Origin: JACCYJ01 sp038198775
GTDB lineage: Bacteria; Actinomycetota; Actinomycetes; Propionibacteriales; Nocardioidaceae
DNA length: 64,000 bases
Reading direction: 5' to 3'
Assembly: GCA_038198775.1 (NCBI GenBank)
Contig: JBBPZV010000038.1
Span: 147,643 to 211,642, forward strand
In this document: positions 33,432-42,240 of the stretch, one piece after another
Numbering within the stretch: the first letter of the stretch is position 1
Layout of the letters: the number at the start of each line of letters is the position of its first letter
The notes under the pieces: model-generated
What the model saw: only the letters and a program-made list of their open reading frames with translations
Databases searched by the model: none
What the model was told of the DNA's origin: nothing
Program-made: the position numbers and the translations under genes

Positions 33432-33477
33432 TGTCATCCGTCGCATCATGACAAAGGCCCTCATATCAAACGATATG
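33432..33477. promoter_or_regulatory. paired palindromes upstream of a toxin-antitoxin remnant
   Basis: TGTCAT...ATGACA (33432-33453, 10-nt spacer) is followed by the perfect repeat CATATC-AAAC-GATATG (33462-33477), nine bases before the remnant's ATG. Such AT-rich palindromes are typical antitoxin operators. They outlive the gene they served. Confidence 0.5.
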
Positions 33478-33485
33478 TTGCACCC

Positions 33486-33690
33486 ATGAACCTGCTGCGC
33501 GAGATGCGCTCGCCTTAACCGCGACCGCGGGGAGGCTCGTCGCGCGCGGTCGACAGGCGTACGACGCAGACGAAGCACTCCGGCTAGCCGCCGAGGCCGT
33601 CCTCCACAAGATCGGCGAAGCGGCCGCCCGGCTGCCGGACGAGTTCATCGACGCTCACCCAGACGTCCGCCGGCGAACGAGGAAGGCGAC
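33486..33690 (+). pseudogene. scar of an XRE-MNT / HepT toxin-antitoxin module
   Basis: An ATG opens with MNLLREMRS, as in HTH-type antitoxins, but meets a stop after ten codons. The next frame then reads GRQAYDADEALRLAAEAV, HKIGEAAARLPDEFIDAHPD, a good match to the start of HepT-like (HEPN) toxins. It loses similarity at about 33680, before the Rx4-6H active site. Most of the antitoxin/nucleotidyltransferase and the toxin C terminus are deleted. The rest of 33365-33746 shows no gene. Confidence 0.65.
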
Positions 33691-33746
33691 TCAGGCTCCT
33701 GGGCCACCGGAACCGAGTCCGGCGCCCAGGAGCCCGCTCTGGCCGG

Positions 33747-34859
33747 TCAGCGCGGGAAGTGCAGCCGCCAGATCTGACCGCTGGCCTTGGGGTCGCCGCC
33801 GAATCCCTTGGCCGGAGCCGTGCTGAACGCAGCGACCAGGACCCGGTGACCACGAGCAGCGATGCCGGCCGGGAACGGGACCGGGATCGTGGTGCGGCGC
33901 CCGTTGGGCTGGACGCGGACCACGTCGCCGGGCGTGCATTTCGGGTCGTTCCCACAGTCGCCCCCGAAGAGCTCGCTGACGTAGAGGGTCCCGTCCTTGG
34001 TCCGGGCTACGCCGGTCACCGTGGTGAACCCGCCCCACGAACGCAGCGCGTTGCCGCGCCGGTCGTACTTCCACACCTGGGCCAGGCCGGGCTGCTCCGA
34101 GTGCAGCTCACCGACGTAGATCTTGCCGTCGCCACCACGTGAGACGACCGTGGGAACGGCGTCGACGCGCTTGCCGTACTCGGGCAACGTCGCCCACAGT
34201 CGAACCTTGCCGCGGTGCACCGAGGCGATGTAGTCACCCGCCGCGTCAGCGACAAGGGTCTGGTGGTGCAGCGCCAGCACCGAGTACGGGTTGGAGTCCA
34301 CACCCTCGCCGTCGGGGTCGTGCTTGGCCTCGAAGCGGGCGATGTTCGCGATCACTCGGTTGCGGCCGTGCCCGGCTCGTGCCAGCAGCTTTCCGGCCTG
34401 TTTCCGGCCCGGGATGCCGTTCGGGAACGCCTCCGGCGGGGCGTAGGTGATGATCGCCTCGTATCGGCCGCCCGGGCGCTTGCTGGCGCCGTCGGATCCG
34501 ACGGCGAACGTCCCGTCCGGCCCCGCTCCGGACAGCAGGCCGGTCATCACCCGGCGGTACTTGCCGTGGGAGATGACGCTGACCTTGCCGGTGAGACCGA
34601 CGCAGGTGGGGCGGCGCCCTCCGCCGCAGTGGCTCTTCTGGTACGACCCGTGACCCGCCTCGGCGATCACGAGCCGGCCGTTCCGGGTGAACGAGATCTG
34701 CCTGGGGTTGTCCAGGCCCCGCTGCACCACGGTGGGTTTCGGCGGAGCCGCTCCGCTGCGGTGCAAGGTTGTGCTGCTCGCGCTGGGGGCGGTGGCCAGC
34801 GCCACCGCGCTGAGGACTGCCACGCCGCTCACCGCGGCGGTCTGCACTGGTTTGCGCAT
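33747..34859 (-). CDS. secreted ScyD/ScyE-like beta-propeller protein
   Basis: The 370-residue protein has a signal peptide (MRKPVQTAAVSGVAVLSAVA...). Repeated propeller blades follow (LDNPRQISFTRNGRLVIAEA; TGVARTKDGTLYVSEL; GDYIASVHRGKVRLW). The ATG at 34859 has GGGAGAG in front; upstream codons are not part of the gene. It resembles ScyD/ScyE-family proteins, whose founding members are cyanobacterial scytonemin-cluster proteins of unknown activity. It probably acts outside the cell; no scytonemin genes are near. Confidence 0.8.
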   Translation of the reverse strand: MRKPVQTAAVSGVAVLSAVALATAPSASSTTLHRSGAAPPKPTVVQRGLDNPRQISFTRNGRLVIAEAGHGSYQKSHCGGGRRPTCVGLTGKVSVISHGKYRRVMTGLLSGAGPDGTFAVGSDGASKRPGGRYEAIITYAPPEAFPNGIPGRKQAGKLLARAGHGRNRVIANIARFEAKHDPDGEGVDSNPYSVLALHHQTLVADAAGDYIASVHRGKVRLWATLPEYGKRVDAVPTVVSRGGDGKIYVGELHSEQPGLAQVWKYDRRGNALRSWGGFTTVTGVARTKDGTLYVSELFGGDCGNDPKCTPGDVVRVQPNGRRTTIPVPFPAGIAARGHRVLVAAFSTAPAKGFGGDPKASGQIWRLHFPR

Positions 34860-34977
34860 GACTCTCCCTGTCTGGTCGGGCCCTAGACCCACGTTCCTAC
34901 CGCGTGGGCCGTCCGGGTGGTAATGGCCCATCTGGGTCATGTAGTCGTCGCATTCGGCCCAAATCGGACGCAGACGC

Positions 34978-35202
34978 TCAGCCCAGCCGGCCGTTCGGGT
35001 TGTCTGGCGCTTGGTCCTCCTGAGGCAAGCCCTCTCGGGCCTCCCGGTCGACGTCGACTCGACGCAGGTGCTTGGACAGGCTGCGCAGCAAGACCACCAG
35101 TGCCAGCGCCGTCGCCATCACGACGGCGAAGCCCAAGAGCCCGGGCTTGACCTGGGCCGGGTCGACGACGGCCAACCAGTCGCCGCCTCCCAGCGGCGTC
35201 AT
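34978..35202 (-). CDS. small single-pass membrane protein downstream of mca
   Basis: The 74-residue protein has one membrane helix (LLGFAVVMATALALVVLLRSL, about 27-47) and a highly charged C-terminal tail (RRVDVDREAREGLPQEDQ). Its ATG overlaps the stop of mca as ATGA, so the two are translationally coupled. No function is known to me. Confidence 0.72.
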   Translation of the reverse strand: MTPLGGGDWLAVVDPAQVKPGLLGFAVVMATALALVVLLRSLSKHLRRVDVDREAREGLPQEDQAPDNPNGRLG

Positions 35203-36104
35203 GTGGCGGCCCCGGTCCGGGCCAGCAGCGGCTCGGCGCGCACGCGGATGCCGGCGAAGAGGTCGTCCTCGGGCAGCGTGGTCTCGACGTGGGAGCGGAC
35301 CAGCTCGAAGTCCTCGGTCGGCCAGGCTTCCTGGTGCACCTCGAGCGGCACCGCAAACCACGCCCCACCCGGGTCGACCTGGGTGGCGTGGGCGATCAGG
35401 GCACGGTCGCGGACCGAGAAGTAGTCGGCGCACGGCACCCGGGTGGTGATCCGGGCCGCGTGGTCCGGGTCGGGCTTCCACTCGGCCAGCCGCTGCGCGT
35501 ACGGCGACTCGAGCCCGCGGGCCAGCATGGCCTCGTGCAGCGCCTGCGTCCGCTCCCGGTGGAAGCTGTGGTGGTAGTAGAGCTTCAGTGGTTGCCAGGG
35601 AGCTCCGCACTCGGAGTACCGGGAGCCGTCACCGGCCACCTCGAACGCGGCGACACCGATCCGGTTGACCATGACGTGGTCGGGGTGCGGGTAGCCGCCG
35701 AGCTCGTCGTACGTGGTGACGACGTGCGGCCGGAACTGGCGTATCAGGGCGACCAGTGGGCCGGTCGCCTCCGGCACCGCAACGGCCGCGAAGCAGCCTT
35801 CCGGCAGCGGTGGCGGCGGATCTCCGTCGGGCCAGCCGGAGTCGACGAACCCCAGCCAGTCCTGCGTGACGCCGAGGATGTCGCGCGCCGCGGCCATCTC
35901 CTGCCGGCGGATCTCGGCGATGTTGGCGAGGACGTCGGGGCGGTCCATGTTCGGATTCAGGATCGAGCCGCGTTCGCCTCCGGTGCACGTGACGACGCGC
36001 ACGTCGACCCCCTCGGCGACGTACCGTGCGGTGCTGGCCGCCCCCTTGCTCGACTCGTCGTCTGGGTGCGCGTGCACGTGCATCAAGCGCAGCGGGTCGT
36101 TCAC
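35199..36104 (-). CDS. mca: mycothiol S-conjugate amidase
   Basis: Mca cleaves mycothiol-toxin conjugates to a mercapturic acid and GlcN-inositol, an actinobacterial detoxification step. The 301-residue protein has the zinc site HAHPDDES near residue 9 and the third ligand in HPDHVMVNRIG near 145, as in MshB/Mca (LmbE fold). The GTG at 36104 has GGGAG upstream. Its position opposite DUF4307 and greA matches the common actinobacterial order, which favours Mca over its paralog MshB. Confidence 0.9.
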   Translation of the reverse strand: MNDPLRLMHVHAHPDDESSKGAASTARYVAEGVDVRVVTCTGGERGSILNPNMDRPDVLANIAEIRRQEMAAARDILGVTQDWLGFVDSGWPDGDPPPPLPEGCFAAVAVPEATGPLVALIRQFRPHVVTTYDELGGYPHPDHVMVNRIGVAAFEVAGDGSRYSECGAPWQPLKLYYHHSFHRERTQALHEAMLARGLESPYAQRLAEWKPDPDHAARITTRVPCADYFSVRDRALIAHATQVDPGGAWFAVPLEVHQEAWPTEDFELVRSHVETTLPEDDLFAGIRVRAEPLLARTGAAT

Positions 36105-36190
36105 CTGCACTCCCTCCCGGTATGCGCATGCCCGTGTCCACAATGGTCTCGCCGATCACGACAACGCCGTCACCCGCTGCGGGGATTCCC

Positions 36191-36598
36191 ATGTCTAAGC
36201 ACTCACCAGAGGTGCTGCCGGATCGGTACGGCTCTCCGCCGGGCTGGTCGCGCCCGGTCCTGATCGTCGCAATCGTCGCCATCGCCGTGGCCGCGATGGG
36301 CTGGCTGTACTGGGCGGTGGCGCACCGGCCGGCGCCGTCGGTCTCCGCGCAGCTGCGTGGCTTCGTAGTGACATCGGACCACTCGATCTCGCTGACGCTG
36401 ACCGTGGCGCGCGACAACGGCGACGCGGTGAGATGCGACGTCGCGGCCGAGGCCGCAGACCACACGGTGGTGGGGGAACGAAGCGTCGTGATCCCCGCCG
36501 GCGGCCCCGGGACGCTCACCGTCACCGAGCCGCTCGTCACCGAACGCCTGGCGGTGAACGGGCTGCTGCGTACGTGCGTGGTGGTTACGCGTGGTTAG
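36191..36598 (+). CDS. DUF4307 membrane protein
   Basis: The 135-residue protein has a short cytosolic N terminus (PDRYGSPPGWSRP), one helix at about 22-42 and a beta-rich external domain with two cysteines. Length and pattern match DUF4307 proteins, which sit beside mca/greA in many actinobacteria. The function is unknown. It is divergent from mca by 86 bp, which must hold both promoters. Confidence 0.82.
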   Translation: MSKHSPEVLPDRYGSPPGWSRPVLIVAIVAIAVAAMGWLYWAVAHRPAPSVSAQLRGFVVTSDHSISLTLTVARDNGDAVRCDVAAEAADHTVVGERSVVIPAGGPGTLTVTEPLVTERLAVNGLLRTCVVVTRG

Positions 36599-36694
36599 CA
36601 TCGGCACAGCGGCCGGTAAGTCTTGGTACTGTCCTCAGATGCCCGAACGGCGGCGGAGCACCGCAGCCGCCGACACTCCAAGGAGCGACCACTC

Positions 36695-37207
36695 GTGACA
36701 CAGCAGACCGAAGAGGACGTCGTCTGGCTGACCCAGGAGGCCTACGACCGGCTGCTGGTCGAGCTCGACCATCTTCGCGGACCTGCTCGCACGGAGCTGG
36801 CTGCCAAGATCGGGGAGGCGCGAGAGGAAGGCGACCTTCGCGAGAACGGCGGCTACCACGCCGCCAAGGAGGAGCAGGGCAAGTCCGAGGCTCGGATCCG
36901 GCAGCTCGAGGACATGGTTCGCCGGGCGCGGGTCGGCGAGCGACCCTCGGGGAAGGGCGTCGTTGAGCCGGGCATGATCGTCACGATCTCGTTCGTCGGC
37001 GACGACGAGGGAACCGAGACGTTCCTGCTGGGTTCGCGCGAGCTGCTCGCGCTCGATGACTCCGTGAACTACGACGTGTTCTCGCCCCAGTCGCCGCTGG
37101 GCAGCGCCATCCTCGGCAAGCGCATCGGCGAGCGCGCCTCGTACTCGGCACCGAACGGGAGCGACGTGAGCGTCGACATCGTCGACGCCTTGCCCTACAA
37201 CGGCTGA
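36695..37207 (+). CDS. greA: transcription elongation factor GreA
   Basis: GreA binds RNA polymerase and stimulates cleavage of backtracked transcripts. The 170-residue protein has an N-terminal coiled coil (LLVELDHLRGPARTELAAKI) with the acidic tip (AREEGDLRENGGYHAAKEEQ) and a C-terminal FKBP-like domain. The GTG at 36695 is preceded by AAGGAG. It is the last gene before the inverted copy of the two-hairpin repeat. Confidence 0.93.
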   Translation: MTQQTEEDVVWLTQEAYDRLLVELDHLRGPARTELAAKIGEAREEGDLRENGGYHAAKEEQGKSEARIRQLEDMVRRARVGERPSGKGVVEPGMIVTISFVGDDEGTETFLLGSRELLALDDSVNYDVFSPQSPLGSAILGKRIGERASYSAPNGSDVSVDIVDALPYNG

Positions 37208-37212
37208 CGGGC

Positions 37213-37298
37213 TGGCTGCTATCCCAAGTTCACCTGGGATAGCAGCACCTCCCGTGGCGCACATCCCGTTCGGAGTGCCGCCGAGCCATTGCAAGTGA
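37213..37298 (-). repeat. two-hairpin intergenic repeat, copy 2 (inverted)
   Basis: The reverse-strand equivalent of 24101-24186. It includes a perfect 12-bp stem (GCTGCTATCCCA at 37215-37226, TGGGATAGCAGC at 37235-37246, 8-nt loop). It lies between greA and the convergent exporter permease gene. The stem here is longer than in copy 1, while the small stem has decayed. Confidence 0.82.
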
Positions 37299-37335
37299 CG
37301 ACACGCGAGCGTACGAGGGCAGAACCGTTCACCGG

Positions 37336-38184
37336 TCAGCGCATGGTGGCCCGCTGGTACTTGCGGACGGCGAGCCACGAGAACACCACGATGATCGCCG
37401 CCAGGTAGCCGAACGTCAGCAGCACCGGATGGTCGCCGGCGAAGTTGTCCGGCCGGTTGCCCACCGGGTTGCCGAACAGGCTCCGAACCGAGAGCGCGAC
37501 CGCGCTGATCGGGTTCCACTCGGCGACCGGTTGCATCCAGGTCGGCATGTACGACGGGTCGACGAAGGCATTGGACACGAACGTCAGCGGGAACAGCCAG
37601 ATCAGGCCGGCGGACGCCGCCACCTCCGCGCTCTTGACGCTCAGCCCGATCAGTGCCCCCACCCACAACATCGCGAACGTGAACAGCAACAAGATCACGA
37701 TTGCCAGCGCGGCCTCGGCGACGCCCGAGTGGATCCGCCAGCCCACCACCAGGCCGCACAGCATCAGCACGACCAGGACGAAGGCGTTGAACACCAGGTC
37801 GCCGACGACTCGACCGGTGATCACCGCCGACCGGGCGATCGGCAGCGAGCGGAACCGGTCGACGAGACCCTTCTTCATGTCGTCGGCCAGCCCGACCGAG
37901 CTGGATGCCACCGCGAACGCCATCGTCTCCGCGAAGATCCCTCCCATCAAGAACTCGCGGTAGAGCCGGGGGTCGTTGCTGCCGCCCACCGAGATCGACC
38001 CACCGAACACGTACGCGAACAGCACCACGAACATGATCGGTTGGATGGTGCCGTAGATCACCATGTCGGGCTGACGGGGAAGCCGCTTGAGGTTGCGCCA
38101 GACCAGGACGAGCCCGTCGGAGATCGCGCTGCGCCGAGTCGCTGGTGGCGTTCCGGTGTCGGAGCGCACGGTGGTCGCGGTCAT
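37336..38184 (-). CDS. DrrB-like ABC-2 exporter permease
   Basis: This 282-residue ABC-2 membrane subunit has six predicted helices. It carries the family's EtpB/DrrB-like features: VWRNLKRLPRQPDMVIYGTI at the start, PIMFVVLFAYVFGG, and DMKKGLVDRFRSLPIARSAV in the first cytosolic loop. It pairs with the ATPase upstream through an ATGA overlap. Such pairs export drugs, lipids or glycolipids; the substrate is unknown. Confidence 0.9.
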   Translation of the reverse strand: MTATTVRSDTGTPPATRRSAISDGLVLVWRNLKRLPRQPDMVIYGTIQPIMFVVLFAYVFGGSISVGGSNDPRLYREFLMGGIFAETMAFAVASSSVGLADDMKKGLVDRFRSLPIARSAVITGRVVGDLVFNAFVLVVLMLCGLVVGWRIHSGVAEAALAIVILLLFTFAMLWVGALIGLSVKSAEVAASAGLIWLFPLTFVSNAFVDPSYMPTWMQPVAEWNPISAVALSVRSLFGNPVGNRPDNFAGDHPVLLTFGYLAAIIVVFSWLAVRKYQRATMR

Positions 38185-39170
38185 CGCGTGGCTCCCGTGG
38201 TGTTCGCGGGCTGCTCGTCGGCTTCGGCGGCGTGCCCGGTGAGGGTCAAGAAGACGTCGTCGAGGGTTGGCCTCCGCAGTCCGATGTCGTCGATCCCGAC
38301 ACCGGCGGCGTCGAGGTCACGGATCACGGTGAGCAGCACCCCGGCACCTCCGGACGAGGCGGTCGTCAACCGGCGGTGGCGATCGTCGACGCTGACGCCG
38401 TCGTCGGAGACCCGCGAGAGGATGCCACCGGCGGTCGCGATGTCCCTGGCGTCGTGCACGACCAGCTCGATCCGCTCCCCGCCCACGCTTGCCTTCAGCG
38501 AGTCCGCGGTGCCCTCTGCTATCACCTTCCCCTTGTCGATGACCGCGATGCAGTCCGCCAGCGCATCGGCCTCCTCGAGGTACTGGGTGGTCAGCAGCAA
38601 CGTCACGCCGGCGCGGACCCGGTTGCGGATCACCTCCCAGAGGTCGAGCCGGCTCTTGGGGTCGAGCCCGGTCGTCGGTTCGTCGAGGAAGAGCACGCGC
38701 GGATGGGCGACCAGCGCCCCCGCCAGGTCGAGCCGGCGCTTCATTCCCCCGGAGTAGTCCTTGGTGACCCGGTCGGCGGCGTCGGACAGGTCGAAGTTGT
38801 CGAGCAGCTCGGCGGCGCGCGCCCGGGCCGGCGCGGACGCCAGCCCGTAGAGCCTGCCGAACATCCACAGGTTCTCCCGGCCGGTGAGGTTCTCATCGAC
38901 CGCGGAGAACTGCCCCGACAGGCCGATCAGACTCCGCACCAGGGCGGCCTCGCGCGCCACGTCGTGCCCCAGCACGCTGGCGGACCCGGCGTCGGCGTCC
39001 AAGAGCGTGGCCAGGATGCGTACGGTCGTGGTCTTGCCCGACCCGTTGGGCCCGAGCAGTCCCAGCACCGTGCCCTCGGAAATCGCGAGGCTGAGGCCGT
39101 CCAGCGCCTGCACCCGCTGCTTGCCGGCGCGGAACACCTTGCTCATCCCCGACACCTCGACGGCTGCCAT
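38181..39170 (-). CDS. DrrA-like ABC exporter ATPase
   Basis: The 329-residue ATPase has Walker A (GPNGSGKTTT), the signature YSGGMKRRLDLA, Walker B (VLFLDEPTTGLD) and a C-terminal domain of the daunorubicin-resistance type. The ATG at 39170 follows GGAGAGG; six earlier in-frame codons are not needed. Its promoter region contains strong palindromes (39215-39255), but no TetR, MarR or PadR regulator is encoded beside it. Confidence 0.92.
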   Translation of the reverse strand: MAAVEVSGMSKVFRAGKQRVQALDGLSLAISEGTVLGLLGPNGSGKTTTVRILATLLDADAGSASVLGHDVAREAALVRSLIGLSGQFSAVDENLTGRENLWMFGRLYGLASAPARARAAELLDNFDLSDAADRVTKDYSGGMKRRLDLAGALVAHPRVLFLDEPTTGLDPKSRLDLWEVIRNRVRAGVTLLLTTQYLEEADALADCIAVIDKGKVIAEGTADSLKASVGGERIELVVHDARDIATAGGILSRVSDDGVSVDDRHRRLTTASSGGAGVLLTVIRDLDAAGVGIDDIGLRRPTLDDVFLTLTGHAAEADEQPANTTGATR

Positions 39171-39214
39171 CCCCGCCTCTCCTCTCAAGCCTGCTCCGGT
39201 CCCCCGACATCACC

Positions 39215-39255
39215 ATGACGTCGTCTCGACGTCATGTCAACATCATTATGACGCC
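39215..39255. promoter_or_regulatory. palindromic operator upstream of the DrrAB-like exporter
   Basis: ATGACGTCG-TCT-CGACGTCAT (39215-39235) is a perfect 9-3-9 inverted repeat. A second, partial one (GTCAT at 39231-39235, ATGAC at 39248-39252) overlaps it. It lies 45 bp upstream of the ATPase start, where a repressor of a drug exporter would be expected to bind. Confidence 0.6.
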
Positions 39256-39270
39256 GACACTGCCCGGCTC

Positions 39271-40494
39271 TCAGCCGAACGACACCGCGTAGCCGGCGTC
39301 TCGCAGGCGCTGGGCGACCTGGTCGCAGTGCTCCCCCCCGCGGGTCTCGACCTGCAAGGCTACCGCCACCTCGTCGACGTGCAGGTGCGCGGAGGTACGT
39401 TCATGGGCGACGTCGAGGACGTTGACCTGCATCGCCGCGAGCTGGTCGAGCATGCGGACCAGCTCGCCGGGGCGGTCGGGGATCCGCACCCGGAACGAAA
39501 GGTAGCGGTGGGCGGCCGCAAGTCCGTGCCGGATCACCCGCATCAGCACCAGCGGGTCGATGTTGCCGCCGGAGAGCACGGCGCCGATCGGCCCACCGAA
39601 GCCGCCGGGGTGTTCGAGCAGGGCAGCGACCGCAGCGGCACCAGATGCCTCCACAACCATCTTGGCCCGCTCCAACAGCATCAGCAGCGCCTGGCTCAGC
39701 GACTCCTCGGAGACGGTCAGCAGCTCGTCGACATGCTCTTGGATGGCCCGGAACGGCACGTCCCCGGGCCGGGACAGCGCGATGCCGTCGGCCATCGTCG
39801 GGTCGAGCGGCACGGTCAGCGGGTGCCCGGCGGCGAGCGAGGGCGGGTACGCCGCCGCCTTCTCGGCCTGCACCCCGACGACGCGGATGTCGGAGCGGAT
39901 CGAGCGTACGGCGGTCGCGATGCCGGCGACCAGGCCACCGCCCCCGACCGGCACGATCACGGTGGCGCAGCTGGGCAGCTGCTCCATCAGCTCCAGCCCG
40001 ATGGTGCCCTGGCCGGCGACGATGTCGGCGTGGTCGTAGGGATGGATGAAGACGGCACCGGTCGTGTCCGCGTACTGCCGCGCCACCTGCAGCGCGTCGT
40101 CGACGGAGCGCCCCACCAGCCGGACGTCGGCGCCGTACTCCCGGGTGGCGTTCTCCTTTGGGATCGGCACCCCCTCGGGCATGAAGACCGTCGAGCGGAT
40201 ATCCAGCATCGACGCGGCCAGCGCCACCCCCTGCGCGTGGTTACCGGCGCTGGCGGCGACCACGCCGCGGGCCCGTTCCGCCGTCGACAGCTTCGCGATC
40301 CGGACGTACGCGCCGCGCAGCTTGAAGGAGCCGGCGCGCTGCAGGTTCTCGCACTTGAGATAGACCGGAGCGCCGGCGAGCGCTGACAACGACCGGGACT
40401 CCTCTACCGGAGTGCACGTCACCACGTCGCGCAGCGTGACGGCGGCGGCCTCGATGTCGTGAGCGGTCACGGACGCCACGGTCGTGCTGGTCAC
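39271..40494 (-). CDS. ilvA: threonine ammonia-lyase
   Basis: A PLP enzyme that deaminates threonine to 2-oxobutanoate for isoleucine synthesis. The 407-residue protein has the PLP lysine in SFKLRGAY near residue 58, the glycine loop VPVGGGGLVAGIA, and a C-terminal ACT domain (RVRIPDRPGELVRMLDQLAA), implying allosteric control. One ACT-like domain is typical of the shorter actinobacterial form. It starts with GTG. Confidence 0.92.
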   Translation of the reverse strand: MTSTTVASVTAHDIEAAAVTLRDVVTCTPVEESRSLSALAGAPVYLKCENLQRAGSFKLRGAYVRIAKLSTAERARGVVAASAGNHAQGVALAASMLDIRSTVFMPEGVPIPKENATREYGADVRLVGRSVDDALQVARQYADTTGAVFIHPYDHADIVAGQGTIGLELMEQLPSCATVIVPVGGGGLVAGIATAVRSIRSDIRVVGVQAEKAAAYPPSLAAGHPLTVPLDPTMADGIALSRPGDVPFRAIQEHVDELLTVSEESLSQALLMLLERAKMVVEASGAAAVAALLEHPGGFGGPIGAVLSGGNIDPLVLMRVIRHGLAAAHRYLSFRVRIPDRPGELVRMLDQLAAMQVNVLDVAHERTSAHLHVDEVAVALQVETRGGEHCDQVAQRLRDAGYAVSFG

Positions 40495-40503
40495 CCTGGC
40501 AGC

Positions 40504-42240
40504 CTACGTTCGGCTCAGCTCGGGGTCGGACAGGGCGAAGTCAGCGACGATCTCGAGCTCTGGGCGGGAGTCGTTGCCGTCGGGCAGGCACGGCTTCTCC
40601 CAGCGCAGGTCCAGGTGCCGCCGCTCGATACGCAGCGTCGCGATGCAGTTGTCGAACCACGGGCCCTTGGTGACGTGCCAGCGCAACGGCGGCTCCGGGA
40701 CCCGGGCCGAACGGGCCGCCACCCGACCGACCGGTCGGGCGATGCCGTACGCGGTCACGGCGTACGCGAACCTCATCGGCCGCGGCAACGGGTTTCGGAT
40801 CGGCGAGCAGACGGCCTGCAGGATGCGCCCGGACGCGGACGGCAGGTCGACCTCCGCGACGTAGGAGTGGTGGACGTCGCCGGACAGGAACAGCACGTTG
40901 GCCGGCGCCGCACCGCGTTGGCCGCAGGCCACCTCGCGCACCATCTCGCACACCCGCTTGAAGGACTCCTCGAAGGCGGCCCAGTGCTCGAGGTCAGCAC
41001 CTTGTCGCAGCTTCTCCCCCATGGCCGATCCCCGCTTGCCCCAGGCTCCCTTGGAGATCGCCTCGTCCCACGCCTCCAGGTGGTGGAGGCCCTCGGGGAG
41101 CAGGAAGGGCAGCGAGGTCGCGAACAGCACCTGGTCGCGGTCACCCCGCAGCAGGCCGTCGATCCAGGCCATCTCGGCGTCGTCGACCATCTGGCGGGTG
41201 TCCTCGGTCAGGACCCGCGCCGCGCGGGAGTCGACCACCAAGAGGCGGGTGCCGCCGAGGTCGCGGACGAAGCTCCACCGGTAGGAGTCCGGCTTCGTGT
41301 CAGCCCGCTCGGCGAAGCGGTCAAGGAACTCCCCGACGTCCTCCCGGTCCCCCACCGTGGTGATGTGCGCCCAGATCGGGTCGTCTGCTCGCTCGCGGGG
41401 GGAGAGGTTGCCGAGGTGCTGATAGATCCAGTACGAGGCCAGCCCGCCGACGATGCGGTCGTGCCACCAGGGCTGGCGGACGATCTCGGCTCGCCACCGG
41501 GCCGAGGTGTTCCAGTCGTCGCGGATGTCGTGGTCGTCGAAGATCATGGCGCTCGGCAACGTCGACAGCAGCCAGCGGTTGACGGAGTCGCTCCACGCCA
41601 GCCGGTACAGGTGGGCGTACTCCTCGAAGTCGCGCAGCTCCTCACCCGGCGGCTCGCTGGGGTCACGCCGGGAGGCGATGAACTCCTGCATGGCGTCGGA
41701 GGTCTCGTCGGCGTAGACCTGGTCGCCGAGGAACAGCACCAGGTCCGGCCACTGCCCCTCCGGCTGCGACATCATCCGCCGCGACATCGCTCGCAGCGCG
41801 TCGACGCCGTGCTTGCGGTTGCCGGCGGCGTCGTGCGAGATGCTGGTCCGGCACGATCCGTACGCCAGCGTCAACGGCTCGTCGAAGCGCAGCGTACGGA
41901 TCCGGCTCGGTGGGTGCGCGGAGGCCGGTGGGGGCCAGACCTGCTCCCCGTCGACCTCCACGGTGTACGCCAGGGACGCTCCCGGTGACAGTCCGTCCAC
42001 GTCGACCACGCCGTAGTGGTGGCCGTGGGCGGTGAACGTGTGAGCCGCCCAGCGGCGCTGACCGGCGCATACCGCCACCTCACCAGCCGCGGCAATCTCG
42101 ACCCAGACCACCGCCGAGGTCTCGTCGACGTGGCGCAGCATCGGCCCGAGGATGAGCCGCGGGTCGACCCGGTCCTCGGTCGGCTGCGAGTCCGGCTCGT
42201 CATCGGATCGAGACCTCCGCCAGGGCCAGCCGGCCATCAC
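40504..42240 (-). CDS. PhoD-like alkaline phosphatase family protein
   Basis: The 578-residue metallophosphatase has a beta-sandwich N terminus (AVVWVEIAAAGEVAV). The metal motifs of the PhoD superfamily are present: LVLFLGDQVYADE near 170, MIFDDHDIRDDWN near 240, and FLSGDVHHSYVAEV near 455. No signal peptide is visible, unlike secreted PhoD, so it may act in the cytosol. It is coupled to the AI-2E gene by a GTGA overlap. Substrate unknown. Confidence 0.85.
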   Translation of the reverse strand: MMAGWPWRRSRSDDEPDSQPTEDRVDPRLILGPMLRHVDETSAVVWVEIAAAGEVAVCAGQRRWAAHTFTAHGHHYGVVDVDGLSPGASLAYTVEVDGEQVWPPPASAHPPSRIRTLRFDEPLTLAYGSCRTSISHDAAGNRKHGVDALRAMSRRMMSQPEGQWPDLVLFLGDQVYADETSDAMQEFIASRRDPSEPPGEELRDFEEYAHLYRLAWSDSVNRWLLSTLPSAMIFDDHDIRDDWNTSARWRAEIVRQPWWHDRIVGGLASYWIYQHLGNLSPRERADDPIWAHITTVGDREDVGEFLDRFAERADTKPDSYRWSFVRDLGGTRLLVVDSRAARVLTEDTRQMVDDAEMAWIDGLLRGDRDQVLFATSLPFLLPEGLHHLEAWDEAISKGAWGKRGSAMGEKLRQGADLEHWAAFEESFKRVCEMVREVACGQRGAAPANVLFLSGDVHHSYVAEVDLPSASGRILQAVCSPIRNPLPRPMRFAYAVTAYGIARPVGRVAARSARVPEPPLRWHVTKGPWFDNCIATLRIERRHLDLRWEKPCLPDGNDSRPELEIVADFALSDPELSRT

